Program-made: the position numbers and the translations under genes
Shown: positions 1 through 11,011 of the stretch, in pieces
Numbering within the stretch: position 1 is the stretch's first letter
How the letters are laid out: each line of letters starts with the position of its first letter
The notes under the pieces: model-generated
The model's input: the letters and a program-made list of their open reading frames with translations, nothing else
Databases searched by the model: none
Told to the model about the DNA's origin: nothing
Assembly: GCA_018340375.1 (NCBI GenBank)
Contig: JAFFJZ010000002.1
Location: 22,772,001-22,836,000, forward strand
Reading direction: 5' to 3'
DNA from: Gonatopus flavifemur
Taxonomy: Eukaryota; Arthropoda; Insecta; Hymenoptera; Dryinidae
Length of the DNA stretch: 64,000 bases

Positions 1-235
1 AGACATATGAAGATGCTCATAATGAAAAAGAACTTTGTACAAATGAGAATGTTATATAGTAACAGGAATATTCCTTCGTGCAAAAATGGAGGGCTCAAGA
101 ACTATTTATATCAAGAAATAAAACCAGTACTCCATAAATGATTGCATTCCCTTAGAGGAAAGTTGGAACAGTTTTGGAAATCACAATTATTTTAATAAAT
201 TTTCACATCTCTGTACAGCTGATATGTTGCAAGCT
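1..235 (+). repeat. Segmental duplicate of 14832-15050
   Basis: The first roughly 220 bases match 14832-15050 almost base for base in direct orientation. Shared stretches include AGACATATGAAGATGCTCAT at both starts and GATTGCATTCCCTT further in. The two copies diverge after about position 235. I see no coding potential or terminal inverted repeats in it. The copy at 14832 lies about 1.3 kb downstream of a broken GH18 gene copy, so I infer this one is the downstream flank of another copy lying left of the window. Confidence 0.85.
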
Positions 236-883
236 CAAGTGGAATTCCCCTTGGATCAAGAAAATATTTTTTCAATTCAAGAAATACATCCCTAGTTCTA
301 AGAGAATTTTCTTGTAACAAGAGTACAGATTTTTTTAAGAAATGAATTTCTTGAAACATCACAATATGTTATTGGTGATAGTAAATATTTCTCTCAGTGT
401 AAAGCAGAAATTTGTTCTCCATAAATGTGTATGATGTTGATTCGATCTTGGAAAGAATTTCGGTGCATGAGAGAGAAGTACAAGGAATAAGTATGGAAAA
501 TTCGACACCTCAGAGGGGGAAAAAATCTAAGAATTCAACACTTCGACTCGACATTTTTGATGATCCTGCTCAACACTACCACCGATTTCTCACCTAATAT
601 AATACTGTGGTAGAATGAAGGTGGAATCTCAGGGAACATCTTTGGATCTGTCAGAAAAACATCTGAAGAGAAGTTGAAGACACTTTATAATGTTGCAAAT
701 GACATCTTCCAGATATCTGTAAAAAGTGTTTCGGAAGGATTCCACAAAAATCTTTATTGGGATTTTGATAGAGAAATGGGTGCTGTGGGAATAAAGAAGA
801 AATCCTTCTACAAAAAGTTGATGGTCTAACTATAGCAAATCATTCCATTGTCGTTTATAATGATTGATGTTTCTTTTTGGTAG
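236..883. other. No recognisable feature
   Basis: AT-rich sequence. The only open frame is about 60 codons (412-597), which I judge a chance ORF. I see no repeats or motifs here. Confidence 0.5.
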
Positions 884-1025
884 AGTTTTTTCACCGAAAA
901 AGCTTTTTGCCGAATGGACCTGATTTCACAATCGCTAGTCATTTCCTAGCGATCTCTAAAAGCGACTATATAGCGATTGTGAAATTATGTCCATTCGGTA
1001 AAAAACTTTTTCGGCCAAAAGACCC
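884..1025. repeat. Short foldback (MITE-like) hairpin
   Basis: The left arm contains ACCGAAAAAGC, CCGAATGGAC and TTTCACAATCGCTA. Their reverse complements appear in order at about 970-1018. The arms are about 50 bp around a short loop containing a second small pair, CTAGCGAT. It is a small non-autonomous inverted-repeat element. I could not define the superfamily or target duplication. Confidence 0.75.
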
Positions 1026-1394
1026 CCCATCTGTTTTGCTTTCTCGTTAGAGGGAAGCGTTGTGATCGTTTCGAGTGACCGAAAATTTTTGTTGTTGCTG
1101 TATAGAAAATCTCCAAGACCAAAATGTTTCTTCGAATTCAGAGGAAACTTTTGGTCTTGTGTCTTTCTGTTCTACGGATTCGATCGTCATGAAATTTATA
1201 ACACAATCGTAGATTGAGGGGTAGGTGGTTCCATATGAGTTTCAGCTAAATCAATCCAGAGCAATAGAACGGGGGAGGAAGAATGTGATCAAAATAGCGA
1301 TTTTTGCGAACCTGCGTAGCTCATCTCCTGCTCTTCCGATTCTTATGAAACTTATAGCATGTCTCAGCGGTGGTTTCACGGTGGTCGCATATAT

Positions 1395-2755
1395 CCACAT
1401 AGTACCGGATGTCCCAGCAATATTGTCACAATACCACATTTAGAATGTGTAATATTCTGGAGAATGTTTCAAGAAAATTGTCAGAATCTCTGCAGGATGT
1501 CTTGTGTCACCATCTTTGTAACATTCTGGAGATATTCTAAAACATTGCTGAAATCATTGAGATAACGTTCTGGAGACATTCTGAAATATTACTGTGATCA
1601 TTTAGGCGATATTCTGTACGGAAAGAATTGTAACAATCACATATATTAGAAAGCTGGAAAAATATTACTTTGGATTGAAAAAAAATGTCTTCAAAGTTCA
1701 CTTTCATAAATGTTGGACGAGCTTGGCCAGAATCACTTTGAGTGGAAGAAAATCTGCTTCGAAGGCAATTAATAGGAAGTTACCCCAGTGGGGATTGAAC
1801 CCGGGTCTTGCGAGTGAGAGTCAAGGCTTCTATCACGTCAGCGAATCTTCGAGATGACGACACCACTCTCAAAGTGCCATTTATTGTAATCATCGTGATG
1901 GGAGTTTCAAGAATTCATTTCCGTGAAGTATCGACCAATCGATGCAGAATCTGATGAAATGAAAAATGAATAGCACTTGAGAGGAATATTTCTTCATCAG
2001 TACACTTCCAAAATTTACCAAGTGCTGGGGACACATTTTTTGAAACACTCACTTGCAAATTTTACCAAGTGCCAGAATGAATTGATATGAGAATTTCAAA
2101 AATTTGTCTCTATGGGATGAACGATTCTAAGAATTCATGAAGAAAGCCTTTTGGCCTGCGTAGGTATTTTCTTCATCAATCATGTGTTTTTCAGCGTAAT
2201 GAATCAAATTTTTTTGGTAAGAGATTTGATTTTTTTTCCCCCTGTAAGATGAACACTGGTATTAACAAAAGAAATTTGTTGATCAGAATTTTTCATTCAC
2301 AATGACAAATGTTTTTTTTTCTCAGTGAGCGTTTGGAATCGAAAAAATCCTCGCTCACAAACTCTATTCATTTTCCTTTGAAAGAAGAATTCCATCTGAG
2401 GGAAACACCTTTGTAATGGACGAATATTCACACTTCTGATCAAGTTTGAATCGATTAGCATGAATAACAAAATAATGTTTCTTCAACTTTCTAACTATCC
2501 CGAACCCAGACTTTGAAAAATTTCAGAATTGTTTTATTTACAGAATATTTTAATCATAACATTGTCAGAACATCTCAAAATGTAATACATGCGATATTTC
2601 GAAGAGAAGAAAGAATTGATTGTCAGAATATTCATCATTAAACATTGTATACGTAATATTTATGCAATCTTCTGGGAACATTTCAATTGGAATGTTTCAA
2701 ATGAGACATTCGTAATATTCTGGGAATATTTCTGAGACATTTAGTGCTATGTGGG
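1395..2755. mobile_element. Non-autonomous DNA element with CCACATAG termini
   Basis: The left end reads CCACATAGTACCGGATGTC. The right end is the imperfect inverse, GACATTTAGTGCTATGTGGG. Subterminal regions on both sides (about 1450-1640 and 2520-2735) are rich in copies of GAATATTCTGG-like words in both orientations. The element is about 1.36 kb, has no open frame longer than 60-70 codons, and contains a tRNA-like block at about 1783-1852. The superfamily is not identified. Confidence 0.6.
1783..1852 (-). ncRNA. tRNA-like (Pol III type) sequence, probable pseudo-tRNA or SINE head
   Basis: On the minus strand this reads like the 3' two-thirds of a tRNA. It has a box-B motif GGGTTCAATCC followed by CCACTGGGG, and upstream GCTGACGTGATAGAAGCC resembles a D-arm or box A. 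I cannot fold a full acceptor stem or a clear anticodon loop. I therefore treat it as a tRNA-derived repeat inside the surrounding element and not as a functional tRNA. Confidence 0.4.
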
Positions 2756-3715
2756 TAAGTTTCAGTTGAATTCTTAGACAGCCCGGGTCGAAAAATTAAG
2801 TAAACTTGAATCTACACTCATTGCGTACGGTTAGTGGTAATAATAGAATAAAGCGACATGACATTGTATTGTATCTTATTGTAATATGTAAGATGTAAGA
2901 TGTATGTTGAGGTAATAAATTCTAGCTGAGTGATTAAAGTTCATTTTACTGCTCAAAAATGCATTTGTATATATTGTCTCATTGCAAATTCAACAAAAAA
3001 CACAACAGCAAGAATTAATTGGGAAGATACAATTTTTTTTATTCCAACTGTCGGTGAAAATTCATAAAAATGCGGCGCGATTAATGTAAAATTTTAATCA
3101 CTTAAATTTTATCCCCATCTTCGTGGCTTTTGGAAAATTAACAAAAATTGTTGTAGTATTATCGTAGTTTTCGCGTATGCATGAAATATATGAATGAGCG
3201 ATTGAAATTTTATTCAAAAATCCTAACATGTATTTTACATCAGACTGATGTACAAATTCCATAAGTTTGAGGTGAATATCGCTTGTCATACTGTTTATAT
3301 TTCATTCATTACGACAATAGAATTTACATTTGATGTATGTAATAGTTATGAAGTGCGTGTGTCAAAATTACATCAGATTGCGGTAGAATTGCGGAGTTTT
3401 CAATTTACAGCAAAAATGATGTAGAATATCCACCGCAGAAATGCTATTCTTATATTTACATGTGAATTCTGTCAAATTTATCGCAATTGCTGTATCTGCT
3501 ACCCCAAATTTTTCTCCGTGTACACCTAATACTTTTCTAGCTAATTGACAATCGTGTACGTGACGTAATTGGCGCAGCTACTTATCAGTTGGGAGAGCTA
3601 TTTTTCCCCTCCATGCATATATATATCCACAAGTATTTTTCAAAAATTCATTGTTTAGGGAATAACCTCTTCGATACAACTCGGATTTGATTAACCATTA
3701 ACGATTACTTTTAAC
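2756..3715. other. Intergenic, nothing recognised
   Basis: AT-rich sequence upstream of the GH18-like gene, with short chance frames only. The segment after about 3715 is shared with the second gene copy (about 12790 onward) and is probably the proximal promoter. Confidence 0.5.
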
Positions 3716-3716
3716 C

Positions 3717-4061
3717 AAGTCTAACTCATCGTTATACGATAAACATGATTTTTACAACATGAGACATCATGGCATTCATTTTTCAAAGAATGATCAACTT
3801 TTCAAAATACAATACCGGGCATATCTCAATTTTATTGCGAGTCAGTGCTTACGATAAAATTCACACGTTTAGACTCTTCAAACTGATCCCGAGTATCATA
3901 AAAAATCTCAAAATAACTTCTCCATAGGCATATCTCTTCAATAGACATACAGGAGAGCAAAGTTTCGCAGGAGAAAGAACAAAAAGCTCCAGTCTTCAGA
4001 AAATTTTATTTAAAAAGAAAAAAAAATATACTTCGGAGAACGTTTTCAATAAATCAGAAAG
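3717..4061 (+). promoter_or_regulatory. Putative proximal promoter and 5' UTR of the GH18-like gene, duplicated upstream of the pseudogene
   Basis: This stretch is conserved with about 12790-13202, which precedes the broken gene copy. Shared words include GTCTAAC, TCGTTATACG and TGGCATT(C/T)ATTTTTCA. Conservation extends directly up to the start codon. I could not pick a convincing TATA box or transcription start. The copy at 12.8 kb has an extra insertion of about 100 bp just after TCGTTATACG. Confidence 0.5.
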
Positions 4062-7000
4062 ATGTTGATCCTTCTGTACTGTACCTTATTTTATCTTGAA
4101 ATTGTATTGAGTTTGAAAATTGTCTGCTACTGGGACGTTCGATCGGCACACAAACCAGGTACCTGTGTTTTATATCAGAAGAAGCATTGTATTATGATGA
4201 AAGAGTTTGTAATTCATTAAAGGCCTTGCCAAATTTGGGTCCAACGAATGTATGAGATACTCCGAGAAATGTACTCATTTGATAGTGGGATTTGGTTCCG
4301 TGAGTAGGGCCGATTCTGAACTACATGTACCGGAAATGCCAGCTGGCGAATCTGTAAAAGAATTTGTTAAAATCAAAAATGCCACTATTCCAATATATTT
4401 TGGTATAGGATGTTCCGTTTACTCTCCACAAGAATGTGATATGGATGCGTATTGGGAAACGGTAAGTCAGTTTCGGGGGGTTCTTATTTTTCTTCGTTGA
4501 ATATCCTACATCATGAGTTGACATTTTTCACATTCGAACCGCAGATTAGAGATGAAAATTTGAAACGAAGATTCATCTCACAAATTCTCTCTACTGTCAG
4601 CGATCTTCAAGTCGATGGGATAGATTTATCATGGCCTTTTCCATCACACACAGGAAAACAAATTACACTCATTCGGACGAAGTAAGTATCTTTGACTGCT
4701 TTTTCGATTCGAATTCGGCTCAGTACTGTTCCTGAAGAAATAACTTTTGTCATTGGCTTGCCAACGAAGTCAATTGTGTTGACCTATACGAAAAAAAATG
4801 GAATCCATGAATTCCGCTGTTACAAAAATCCAGCTGGGATTCCACGTGAATTCCAGATCTGAAATTTACCTGCGTTACCAGCTAAGACTCCACCTGGAAT
4901 CAAGAATCCCAACTGAATTCCACCTGGGATCAGAAATTCCAACTGAAATCCCACGTCGGAGTTCTGGAAATGAGGGATCCCAGCTGGAAACGCAGATCAA
5001 TTTCAGAACTGAAATCCACGTTGAATTATAGCTGAAAATGCTTTATATATAATGTTCCCTATGTTTGACCTCCTCCAGATGACAATTTTCTGCACAAAAT
5101 TATAATTGTATACTTTTTTGACGCTCACGTCATGTTGACTTGATATGCAACTCTTGTAAATTCTCATGATACTAATTGAATTTTCCTTCGGTGTTTTACA
5201 TTAGAGAGGAACTCGCTCTTGATGTCTACAAAAAGATATTCACATCATTTGTTTACGATTTGTCATTACGACTAAAAACGATAAACAAGATACTCACTTT
5301 GACAGTGTTACCTCGGACGCAAGTATGTAAGTAAATCCCCAATGTTTTCGAAACGAAACTTTCATCTCACGTTTTTCTCTACAAAATTGATCTCGAAAGA
5401 TCCATTCGGAAGAAGAAGAATCAATCAGGAAACTTCTGAGACTGAGAACGAGGGTTAATTAATTTTAATAAGTCCGCGGTCATGTGGTCTGTGGTGGTGA
5501 CACCAATTTAGATCAAAATATACTCTGCCGTACCAGGCAAAAAAGTTGTTCACTCAATTTTTCTCGAAAATGAGTTTTTTATATCATTCGATTCAGGGAA
5601 GCAAGGCGCGTTTGACTGTCTTAAATTAGTAAGAAAATAGTTGACGCCCCTAATTTTTGCCTAATAAACATTTTTCTTCTCTGAAAACGAGTTGAAAATT
5701 AAATAATCATCAGCAGAAAGCCGTAACTTACATCCCTGCTAAAAATTTCCCGTAGAATCCGATAGAAAAATTTTTCTATCGTTTTGTAGGTGGTTTCTGA
5801 AACTGGAATTCCCGATATTCCATAGGTAATTTACGATGAGAGAACTTTACGGCTGTTTATGGGGTTTTATCGTATTTTCACGATAACAATTGCTACTAAA
5901 AAAATAGTAGAGATTTTTTCCTATTACTTGTTGCGCGATTTCTGAATATCTGGAATTTCCGTAGTTGTGTAAATCATTCACGATCTAACTGTGAATGGCC
6001 GCGGAAAATTTTTTAATGGATTCACAGAAAACTTGCTAGTTTCTTTTTACACAAGAACAGGGAAATCAAAGTTTCGGTTAAGGAACCAAGGAGGTTTGAT
6101 TTTCTCCAAATTTTGTTTGAAAATCCACTAGATGAAATGTTTGTGTAAAAAACTGTCAAATGTATTTATGAATCCACAGCTATAGGGACAACTATAGGTA
6201 CCCTCTCGTGTGTGCCCCCATACAAAATGATGAAAATCATATTTGAAGTTATTGACATGATGCGTATGGTGAAAACACGATAAATACCGATACATTTCTC
6301 AAATTTAATTTTCTGGTGAAGAGAAGGTAATTATTTGAACGAATTCCATGATAGACGGCTATAGGTATCCTTTCGTGCCTTCCCCATACATTACGATAAA
6401 ACTCATATAAGCAAAAAATGGTATCAAATGTATGAGAAACTTCCGATTGAACCATATAGAACTGAAGAAGGTGAGAACAATTTATAGTGCATAATCGAAA
6501 AGAAACGATAAAATCCATAAAAATCCGATAAAGACCCATTCGCGTTGTATCGGTTTATCACTGTAGAACCCCATTGGGACAAATTTCTTTATCGGCTCAA
6601 TCGAATGTCACGATTCCTAAACTCGGAGAGGAATCCCGAGTCAAAAAGTGAAACCTAATTTAGCTCTGATTCGTTGCGTATTACCGAGTGGATTAGGGTG
6701 GATTTTATTTTTCGCCCTGATCTCGCTCTATTCTCCACCTGATCTTGCTTTTAAAATTCTCATTGAACCTGATGTTGACCTTTTTATGACCCGATTCAAC
6801 TTTGAATTGTTGCGTATTACGGAGTTAATCAGGTTTCAAAAGGTATTACAATTTTTCGACTCGGGATCTGATTCTCATACCCAGGCAAAGTAATTGAGTG
6901 CGATGGGGCAACAGAAAACAGGTCAAATTTTGCTACGTAGTTTTCAAACCACTAAGCAATGATCACAAATTTTAAATATGCAACATGAATTGCACTGCTG

Positions 7001-8260
7001 GGGCTTGGCTCTAAATATAAATCCAAAGCCTGAAACATATTTCTAAACATGAGTAACCAAGTTATAAAAATTATTGATATTTGTAGGTTAATATGTTCAT
7101 CGTTCGCGTGATTTTGAGGGATCATTCGCAGTTCCAATTTGATATTCAAAGCTCAATTTAAGCACTGTACTTTATCACTGCAGATTCAAAATTTGTGTTT
7201 ATTGCTCAGTTGTTCAGAACCCTGTTGAAAAGATCTCATTGATTCTAATGAATTCTAGTTATTTCTAGGACAGAAACCGCATGAAATCTAGTACACACAC
7301 TTGATTTTATACAGTTTTATGAGATTTTGCAAATGGTTCTAATTGAATCTCATAAAGTTCTCATATAATTTTTGTATTCTTACATGGAATCATATAAAAC
7401 CCATAAGTTCCAGGACAGAAACCGCGTATAGACTGATAAAAACTTGTTAAAAATTTATGGGACTGTTTCAACAGGGAAAGTACGTAGCAAAATTTCGCCC
7501 ATTTCTTCAAGGACTTCATGGTCCTTAACTTTGGCTTCAGCTGTTTCGTCTGATCAAATTTCAACAAAATACTTTTTTTCCAGTGTGGAATTCAGTTTTT
7601 TCTATTGTGTTGACGATTGCTTTGCTTTGCTATGTCATATCTCTTATATAGACCTCTTCTGCAAAGCTTGTGGATATCTCATTGAATGTCTAAAACACGT
7701 CATAAATCAGAACTCCGCGTGACATCAGTCTCAAAAACTGGTTGTGTAGCCTAATACAAGTGATGCATGAATTTTCTAGCCAGTGGTCACGTCATGGAGG
7801 TTCACTACGCAAGATTGTGATAGGATTACCGGCATTTGCACGAACTTGGATGGTAAAATTAGGCGATTTATCGAATATCGGAGCAACGGATTCGTTTACG
7901 AGTTATGGTCCAGGAATAGAAGGACCGGCCTCTCAAGTTCCAGGACTTCTGTATTTATACGAAGTTTGTCACACTCCACACCGGTATAATATTTTTCTGA
8001 AGAGCGATGTTAACAGGGCGTATTCAAGAACAGATTACATACAGAACGAAGGAGGGTATTATCGAGTCGGTGAAATCCCTGGTTTCCGCTTTTTATGGAT
8101 TACCCATGAAGTTCCAAGTGTAATTAGGAAAAAATTTGATTATCTGCAAATGAAACATTTAAGTGGATTTGGAATATATGATCTATCTTCGGATGATTTC
8201 AATAGGATGTGCGGCCAGCGTACAATGCTGGACGATGTACATGATTTGTTGAATTCATGA
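4062..8260 (+). CDS. GH18 chitinase-like secreted protein, predicted non-catalytic (six exons)
   Basis: I reconstruct exons 4062-4158, 4223-4461, 4545-4681, 5205-5330, 7584-7718 and 7780-8260. Every intron is GT-AG and the phases agree, giving an unbroken frame of 404 codons plus TGA. Residues 1 to about 18 form a hydrophobic signal peptide, followed by KIVCYWD, the usual start of a GH18 barrel. Residues 57-66 (CTHLIVGFGS) match the second barrel strand. The catalytic motif at 136-145 reads DGIDLSWPFP; the family consensus is DGxDxDWEYP, so the acid Glu is Pro143 and the middle Asp is Ser141. Later GH18 landmarks are KIVIGLPAFART and the C-terminal GFGIYDLSSDDF followed by CG. Length fits a single catalytic-type domain with no chitin-binding tail. 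By family knowledge it should be an extracellular lectin- or growth-factor-like (IDGF/chitolectin type) protein that does not cleave chitin. The last intron (61 nt, donor GTGACA) and the exon-4 donor (GTAAAT) are the weakest calls. Intron 4 (2.25 kb) holds two transposable elements. Confidence 0.8.
4797..5035. repeat. Cluster of palindromic GGAATTCC/CCAGCTGG-like words inside intron 3
   Basis: About 240 bp in intron 3 of the GH18-like gene carry at least ten variants of GGAATTCCA, TCCAGCTGGGATTCC and CCAACTGAATTCCACC spaced 15-30 bp apart. The words are themselves near-palindromic. The 77-codon open frame across it is a by-product of this repetition. It is probably a mobile element built of palindromic modules, but I cannot define termini. 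Confidence 0.45.
6634..6866. mobile_element. MITE with TCCCGAGTC termini (copy 1), in intron 4 of the GH18-like gene
   Basis: The ends are TCCCGAGTCAAAAAGT and the inverse AATTTTTCGACTCGGGA, 233 bp apart. The subterminal sequence repeats GTTGCGTATTACCGAG and GTTGCGTATTACGGAG. A second copy in reverse orientation lies at 26985-27705 and matches through the interior, including the words AGATCAGG and GCGAAAAAT. Confidence 0.75.
6902..7522. mobile_element. TIR element, GGCCATGG family, copy A (intron 4 of the GH18-like gene)
   Basis: The left TIR contains CAAATTTTGCTACGTAGTTTT and the right TIR the inverse AAGTACGTAGCAAAATTTCG, followed by an outer ...CTTCATGG. Interior sequence (AAGCAATGATCACAAATTTT; ATCATTCGCAGTTCCAATTT) is shared with copy B at 37284-38668. 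The same termini bound copy C at 10470-12673. It is about 620 bp with no coding frame. Its right end is only about 60 bp from the exon-5 acceptor of the host gene. Confidence 0.7.
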
Positions 8261-8737
8261 AAATGCAGATACATTTTCATGTGATAGCATTCATAGTCAC
8301 GAGTGCGTAAATATAATGAAACCAATCAAACAGTTTATTCAAATGTTACATAGTCATCTTACATCTGTATGATTGTGAGGTAATTTGAAGAAATAAATCT
8401 GCAATTGCGTTCATAACCTCCATTGTTCTCATTGGACCTGATCGTACCTTTTGTTCCAGAATTAACCTTCAACCGAATTTCCATCCACTCAATTCCATGT
8501 ACATCCTTTATACAATGCCATATGATGATTCCAAAAGCTTTGACCAAATTATATCCTGCAATCTGAAATTCAGCTCTGTACTGTGATAGATGAAGTACTA
8601 AGAATTAATTCTAGAAAATTTCAGACCTCCTAAGAATTAAGTTTAAGGGGTCTCAGCGAGAAAATTATTACTCAAAGAGTACACTGATATCTCCTTAAGA
8701 GGATTCTACACTCTTAAAAATCTCTTCTGATGGAAGC
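8261..8737. other. 3' flank of the GH18-like gene
   Basis: An AATAAA hexamer at 8392-8397, about 130 bp after the stop codon, is a plausible polyadenylation signal. The rest shows only short chance frames. Confidence 0.5.
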
Positions 8738-9133
8738 AAAGAGTGACCGCAACAAAGGGTATTTTTCTGCTTATTTTCTGGGACCGCGGATTTCAGGTTA
8801 GAATGTATTCTAAAACATACTCTATGCTGATCAGTTGCGAGGGTATACAAATTCCTGGTGAGCCTCACGCTGGTTTTACAAGTAAAGTAGTATCAAATTT
8901 TGATCCAGATTGTATAAAAATCAATAAACCTCGATAGATTTTTCATAGAAAAGAATCCATTTTGTATAGAATTTATCGATTCCGTCGATTTCTTCATCTC
9001 CAAAATCAATGTTATGCTCACCGGGAAATGGTATTCCCTTGCAAATGATCGACATGAGATATTTTTCAGAATGCAATTCAACCCGAAACTCGCGGTCCCA
9101 AAAAAAAGCAGGCGCCCCATGCGGTCACTCTTT
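8738..9133. mobile_element. MITE with AAAGAGTGACCGC termini (copy 1)
   Basis: It begins AAAGAGTGACCGCA and ends TGCGGTCACTCTTT. Sub-terminal TGGGACCGCGG...TTCAGGTTAGAATG is mirrored near the right end, and TTGCGAGGGTATAC is mirrored by TATTCCCTTGCAA. The matching copy at 24445-24742 shows the same arrangement. The roughly 64-codon frame inside has a counterpart in the other copy only because the repeat arms are conserved; it is not a gene. Confidence 0.8.
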
Positions 9134-9209
9134 CCATTCACGTGATTGAACAATTTCAATCATATATGAACGAAAATTCAGTTATTGAACTATAGTATCA
9201 AGTGTAATA

Positions 9210-10133
9210 CAGTCCGACCTCCCAATAAGACCGCCTGCAATAAGAACGCTTCCCCAGTTTCTCGCTCGAGCACTTCCCCCACTTTCACTGCAACTCCAAT
9301 TTTTGGGTATTCGCGTGCGAACCTCTGAATAAGGAACACCCAACTTAGTAGAACTATAAAGAGTAAAATAAAATAATCACTTGAATGTACGTTATCGTTT
9401 TGAATAATTCTCTATACTTTCAAAGAACTTTGCTGTACGGAATCAATCCCATCCCATTGTTTTCTAAGTTAATTGTATAAATTTTATTTCTATGCACATT
9501 TAACGAATATGTGTGCGTTTGAAGATTTTCGTATAAAATACCCAACGATTCCTGTAGAAAAGTTTTCCCTGTCCATTCCCATAAACTTACAAAATTTCCA
9601 TATTATTTTCCATGTTTGAAAAAAAAAAATGATGGAAGGAATAAGGAAATTTTGCATGAACGAGGAAAACCTTGCTAAGGGTCCAGACAAATAATTGAAA
9701 TTATTTTCGTCTGTTTGAATGTTGTTTTGATTCACAACGTATTCGACTGTAGGTAGAGTATTTTCAAGGGAACCAAATTTTTTCACTGAAGATGAAGCCT
9801 CAGGCAAATGGATTCTTCAACATTTTCTTCTAAATACATGAAATAAAGCAATATACAATTAATATTCATAAAAATCGTAGGAATAATATGTACATCAACT
9901 ATATGTATTGCATCAAACAGTATTCCTTTACAATCTAGGACTCGTTTACATGGGTGCCACGGAAAAATTGACACTCGTTCAAGCGTTTTTATTGAGAGGA
10001 TTGCATGACGGAAAGAGAGATGGAGACAACAAGCGTTAGACAGTACGGAGTGTGCGCCTGGTGGGGGTACTCAAATTCTAGGAAAAAGTCTTCCCCTTGG
10101 GGGCTTTTGCGTTCTTATTGAGAGGTCGGACTG
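9210..10133. mobile_element. pogo/Tigger-like MITE with CAGTCCGACCTC termini
   Basis: The ends are CAGTCCGACCTCCCAATAAG and the inverse CTTATTGAGAGGTCGGACTG, flanked by TA on both sides (9208-9209, 10134-10135). The terminus and TA duplication are the classic pattern of pogo/Tigger-type elements of the Tc1/mariner superfamily. It is 924 bp and has no transposase frame, so it is non-autonomous. The frame of about 105 codons inside is not transposase-like. Confidence 0.8.
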
Positions 10134-10295
10134 TATAATATAGCAAACATTGACAATTCAATCTATGAATTCCTCATTCAATCGGCAAGAATTTAAAATT
10201 TCATGTACAAGTGAATGAAGACGAAATGCCACAAGACAAGCAAAACGAAACGTGATATTCCGAAATTAGGTGCGGAAAAACAATGGTCATCCGAG

Positions 10296-10415
10296 TAGAC
10301 AAATTTTCAAAATTATATATAATTCATGTATGATTCAATTCAGTTGATATGTGAATAATATATAATTTATGTATAAATTATACATAATTCTGAAAATTTT
10401 TCCTCTCAAGCAGCC
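10296..10415. mobile_element. Small palindromic MITE, AATTATATATAATT family
   Basis: The inverted arms are AAATTTTCAAAATTATATAT and ATTATACATAATTCTGAAAA with a short AT-rich centre. Related copies lie at 22470-22585, 23870-23940 and 43549-43632. About 120 bp, no coding capacity. Confidence 0.6.
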
Positions 10416-10543
10416 TTTCGCGGAGCCCGATTTGAAACAATCTGTCCAATCGGCTTGAAGTAGGTTAACGGCCATGGGGCTCTAAAAAACCGGGAAAAAC
10501 TTTGCTACATACTTTTCCAACAATTAAGCGATTAATAAAATTT

Positions 10544-10996
10544 GTTTCTAACGTGTACAAAATTCGGTTTTCCAAGCCTGTGTTACGTGCGCAAAGTGAG
10601 TGATTCCCACACGGCAGTCGGACCAGTGCGGTAAAGCGATAAGCGTGCGGTAATATTACATTTTGTACACGGGCGCAAAGTTGGTGATTCCCGCACGAGC
10701 GTAGCGAGGGCGACAAATCACGCGAGTGGGGGATCACCAATGCGCACGAGTTACACATACTATTTTTTCTAACAAGGTGCGCGAACTTCGGTTTTCCAAG
10801 CCTGTGTTGCGTGCGCAGAGTGGGTGACCCCTACACGGGATTCGGACCAATGCGGGAAAGTAATAAGCGCGCGGTAAAGTTACTTTACCGCACGCTTATT
10901 GCTTTCCCGCACTGGTCTGACTGCCGTGTGGGAATCACTCACTTTGCGAACGCAACACAGACTTGGAAAACCGAATTTTGCACACGCTGTTAGGAA
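10544..10996. repeat. GC-rich compound inverted repeat
   Basis: A unit of about 110 bp (TCGGTTTTCCAAGCCTGTGT...GTGCGGTAAAG) occurs at 10544-10656 and 10768-10880 in direct orientation and at 10880-10996 inverted. The last two meet in a perfect palindrome, GCGCGGTAAAGTTACTTTACCGC, around 10868-10900. Between them (10660-10760) is a second hairpin (GTTGGTGATTCCCGCACGAG against CACGCGAGTGGGGGATCACC). GC content is well above the surroundings. It is probably a foldback element and has no convincing ORF. Confidence 0.75.
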
Positions 10997-11011
10997 AAGT
11001 TACTTTATGGA

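Noticed and set aside
4798..5031. 77-codon ORF as a small gene in intron 3
   Set aside because: The open frame follows from a repeated palindromic word without internal stops; there is no start context or homology.
7706..7779. Frameshift pseudogenising the GH18-like gene
   Set aside because: The change of frame near 7710-7740 is removed by a 61-nt GT-AG intron (7719-7779) that joins NQNSA to QWSRHGGS in correct phase, so I prefer an intron to a frameshift.
8743..8937. Related small proteins at 8743-8937 and 24450-24659
   Set aside because: Similarity extends over the non-coding inverted arms of the same MITE family, and the frames are incidental.
10465..10758. 97-codon minus frame in the GC-rich block
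   Set aside because: It runs through inverted-repeat units, and the high GC lowers stop frequency; no motif.
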